Of a DNA stretch of 64,000 bases, positions 61,836 to 64,000 are shown piece by piece. The notes below the pieces were generated by a model. It was not told the origin of the DNA. It ran no database searches and was given only the letters and a program-made list of their open reading frames with translations. Both the position numbers and the translations under genes were made by a program. The stretch is from Fusobacterium sp. GTDB lineage: Bacteria; Fusobacteriota; Fusobacteriia; Fusobacteriales; Fusobacteriaceae. Position 1 is the stretch's first letter, and each line of letters opens with the position of its first letter. The DNA lies in NCBI RefSeq assembly GCF_030528405.1, contig NZ_JAUMYY010000003.1:1-64000 (forward strand). Direction: 5' to 3'.

Positions 61836-63902
61836 ATGAAAGTTTTTAAAACGGCTGATATCAGGAATATCTCTTTACTAGGACATAGAGGTTCTGGAAA
61901 AACTACATTGATTGAATCTCTACTTTATGTGAAAGATTATATTAAAAAAAAGGGAGATATAGAAGCGGGGACTACAGTTTCTGATTTTGATAAGGAGGAA
62001 ATTCGTAGACTATTTTCAATAAATACATCTCTTATACCTATTGAACATGAAGATTGTAAATTTAATTTTTTAGATACTCCTGGTTATTTTGACTTCGTTG
62101 GAGAAGTTGTGTCTTCTCTTAGAGTTTCAGGTTCTTCAATACTTGTTTTAGATGCAACAGCAGGAGTAGAAGTTGGAACTGAAAAAGCGTGGAGAATGCT
62201 AGAAGAAAGGAAATTACCAAGAATAATATTTATAAATAAAATGGATAAAGGCTATGTGAACTATCCAAAATTACTAGTTGAATTAAAAGAAAAATTTGGA
62301 AAGAAAATAGCTCCATTTTGCATTCCAATAGGAGAAAAAGAAGAATTTAAAGGTTTCGTAAATGTTGTTGATTTAAAGGGGAGAGTTTTTAATGGAAAAG
62401 AATGTATAGATGCTCCTATTCCAACTGATATAGATGTGTCAGAAGTGAGAAACCTTTTGTTTGAAGCTGTGGCTGAAACTGATGAGGAATTAATGGAGAA
62501 GTATTTCTCTGGTGAAGAGTTTACAAGGGAAGAAATTATAAAAGGCTTACATAAGGGAGTTGTATATGGAGATATAGTTCCTGTCATTGTAGGTTCGGCT
62601 TCTCAGGGAATAGGAATACATACATTGCTTGATTTTATAAAATTATATATGCCATGTCCAACTGAATTATTCAGTGGTGAAAGAATAGGAAAAGATCCTG
62701 TTACCCAAGCAGATAAAACTATAAAAATAACTGAAGAAAATCCATTCTCAGCAATAGTTTTTAAAACTTTAGTTGACCCTTTTATAGGAAAGATATCTTT
62801 CTTTAAAGTAAACTCTGGAGTTCTTAGAAAGGATGCTGAGGTTTTAAACACAAGCAAGAATAAAAAAGAAAGAATATCACAGGTTATAACTATGCAGGGA
62901 AGCAAACAGATGGAAGTGGAGGCACTTTATGCAGGAGATATAGGTGCTACGACTAAGCTTCAATATACTCAAACAGGTGATACTCTTTGTGATAAATCTC
63001 TCTCTGTTGTTTTTAATAAAATAAATTTCCCTAAGCCTAATATTTTTTCTGGAATTGTTCCAGCTGAGAAAAATGATGATGAAAAACTAAGCACTTGTTT
63101 ACAAAAGATGATGGAAGAAGACCCTACATTTGTGATGACAAGAAACTATGAAACAAAGCAACTTCTGATAGGTGGGCAAGGAGAAAAGCACATTTATATA
63201 ATTTTATGCAAGATAAAAAATAAATTCGGAGTACATGCTGCAGTTGAAGATGTTATAGTTTCTTATCGTGAAACTATACTTGGCAAATCTGAGGTGCAAG
63301 GAAAGCATAAAAAACAATCAGGTGGTGCAGGGCAGTTTGGAGATGTTTTTATAAAATTTGAGCATTCAGAAGAGGAATTTGAATTTGTGGATGAAATAAA
63401 GGGAGGAGTAGTTCCTAAAAACTATATTCCAGCTGTTGAAAAGGGGCTTATAGAAGCTAAGGAAAAAGGATGCTTAGCAGGCTATCCAGTTATAAATTTT
63501 AAAGCAACTCTTTATGATGGAAGCTATCATGCTGTTGACTCCAATGAATTATCATTTAAATTAGCTGCAATACTTGCCTTTAAAAATGGAATGGAGAAGG
63601 CAAAGCCTGTTTTACTGGAGCCCGTTGTAAAAATGGAAATTATAATTCCTGAAGATTATCTTGGAGATGTTATGGGGGACTTAAATAAAAGAAGAGGTAG
63701 AGTTTTAGGTATGGAGCCAAATGAATATGGAGAGCAAGTTCTTTTAGCAGAAGTTCCAGAAGCTGAAATTCTAAAATATTCTATAGATTTAAGAGCTTTA
63801 ACACAGGGTAGGGGAGAATTTTCATATGAGTTTGTTAGATATGAAGAACTGCCTGAAAATATATCAAAAAGAATTATAGAGGAAAGAGCTAAGGATAAGT
63901 AA
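61836..63902 (+). CDS. EF-G-like GTPase (EF-G2/FusA2 type)
   Basis: 688 residues with the five EF-G domains. G1 is GHRGSGKTT (16-24) where canonical EF-G has AHIDAGKTT. G3 is DTPGYFDF where EF-G has DTPGHVDF, so the catalytic His is replaced. G4 NKMD is normal. Domain IV has GGAGQFGDV and domain V EDYLGDVMGDLNKRRGRVLGM. The Tyr in place of His suggests altered GTP hydrolysis, as in EF-G2 paralogues whose role is uncertain. Monocistronic. Confidence 0.88.
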   Translation: MKVFKTADIRNISLLGHRGSGKTTLIESLLYVKDYIKKKGDIEAGTTVSDFDKEEIRRLFSINTSLIPIEHEDCKFNFLDTPGYFDFVGEVVSSLRVSGSSILVLDATAGVEVGTEKAWRMLEERKLPRIIFINKMDKGYVNYPKLLVELKEKFGKKIAPFCIPIGEKEEFKGFVNVVDLKGRVFNGKECIDAPIPTDIDVSEVRNLLFEAVAETDEELMEKYFSGEEFTREEIIKGLHKGVVYGDIVPVIVGSASQGIGIHTLLDFIKLYMPCPTELFSGERIGKDPVTQADKTIKITEENPFSAIVFKTLVDPFIGKISFFKVNSGVLRKDAEVLNTSKNKKERISQVITMQGSKQMEVEALYAGDIGATTKLQYTQTGDTLCDKSLSVVFNKINFPKPNIFSGIVPAEKNDDEKLSTCLQKMMEEDPTFVMTRNYETKQLLIGGQGEKHIYIILCKIKNKFGVHAAVEDVIVSYRETILGKSEVQGKHKKQSGGAGQFGDVFIKFEHSEEEFEFVDEIKGGVVPKNYIPAVEKGLIEAKEKGCLAGYPVINFKATLYDGSYHAVDSNELSFKLAAILAFKNGMEKAKPVLLEPVVKMEIIIPEDYLGDVMGDLNKRRGRVLGMEPNEYGEQVLLAEVPEAEILKYSIDLRALTQGRGEFSYEFVRYEELPENISKRIIEERAKDK

Positions 63903-63943
63903 AAATTTGCTTATATCAAATGATAAAAATTAAATAAATTCTC

Positions 63944-63982
63944 AAAAATAGTTCCAGAAAAAAATGGAGCTATTTTTTTTTA
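63944..63982 (+). terminator. terminator
   Basis: AAATAGTTCCA/TGGAGCTATTT, one wobble, then nine T. Confidence 0.85.
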
Positions 63983-64000
63983 ATAAAAAATTTTTCCTTT

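Overview
The window is AT-rich, diderm-type bacterial DNA. Purine-rich GGAGG ribosome binding sites, frequent TTG and GTG starts, an Rnf complex, an S10-spc ribosomal operon and outer-membrane proteins together suggest a Fusobacterium. The species call is an inference from gene content and codon use; no 16S gene is present. Two parts are visible: the right-hand portion of an integrative conjugative element (about 1-27,334) and ordinary chromosome (about 27,335-64,000).

Conjugative element (1-27,334; its left end lies outside the window). It carries a Trb/P-type type IV secretion system in two blocks. Block one is trbJ, a trbK-position lipoprotein, trbL and the pilin peptidase traF (3,584-6,592). 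Block two is trbC, F, G, I, the coupling ATPase traG, an unknown coiled-coil protein, trbB, trbD, trbE and an outer-membrane barrel (15,440-25,665). Between them lie a ParA-like ATPase with an AbrB-like N-terminal region, a type III toxin-antitoxin locus (ToxI RNA plus ToxN), a FimB-sized tyrosine recombinase, a predicted RSF1010-like oriT, a MOBQ relaxase and a TraD-like protein. A type IA topoisomerase fragment and a large ArdC/zincin polyvalent protein start the window. A large serine recombinase closes the element, and its last codons lie inside the 3' end of ssrA (tmRNA), the presumed integration site.

Three features of the element look new or poorly described. First, a 26-28 bp palindrome centred on GACACATGTGTC recurs eight times, and seven copies sit 23-31 nt before start codons of the transfer genes. 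Second, two inverted 31-bp sites (11-bp arms around an identical asymmetric 9-bp spacer) flank oriT, relaxase, traD and a MORN gene, next to the 200-residue tyrosine recombinase; this predicts an invertible transfer module. Third, the ToxN toxin carries an extra C-terminal domain that it shares with the end of the ArdC-like protein.

Chromosome. After ssrA come a purine phosphoribosyltransferase and NCS2 permease (minus strand), then the S10-spc operon from rpsJ to secY (29,701-40,401) with a structured rpsJ-rplC gap. A gene-poor stretch (40,994-41,835) holds a broken Phd/YefM antitoxin. Next are a small acetyltransferase, citC-citX without citDEF, an M23-like/bactofilin pair, an unknown TIM-barrel-like protein, NfeD/stomatin, a GlcNAc-type PTS permease, a HAD phosphatase, and a four-domain CoA-disulfide reductase/rhodanese/TusA/DsrE fusion with an ArsR regulator that may sense persulfide. 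The rest is a DUF1275 protein, a C39-like protease, an OmpA lipoprotein, pth, the rnfCDGEAB operon with an unusual RnfB, and a divergent EF-G paralogue.
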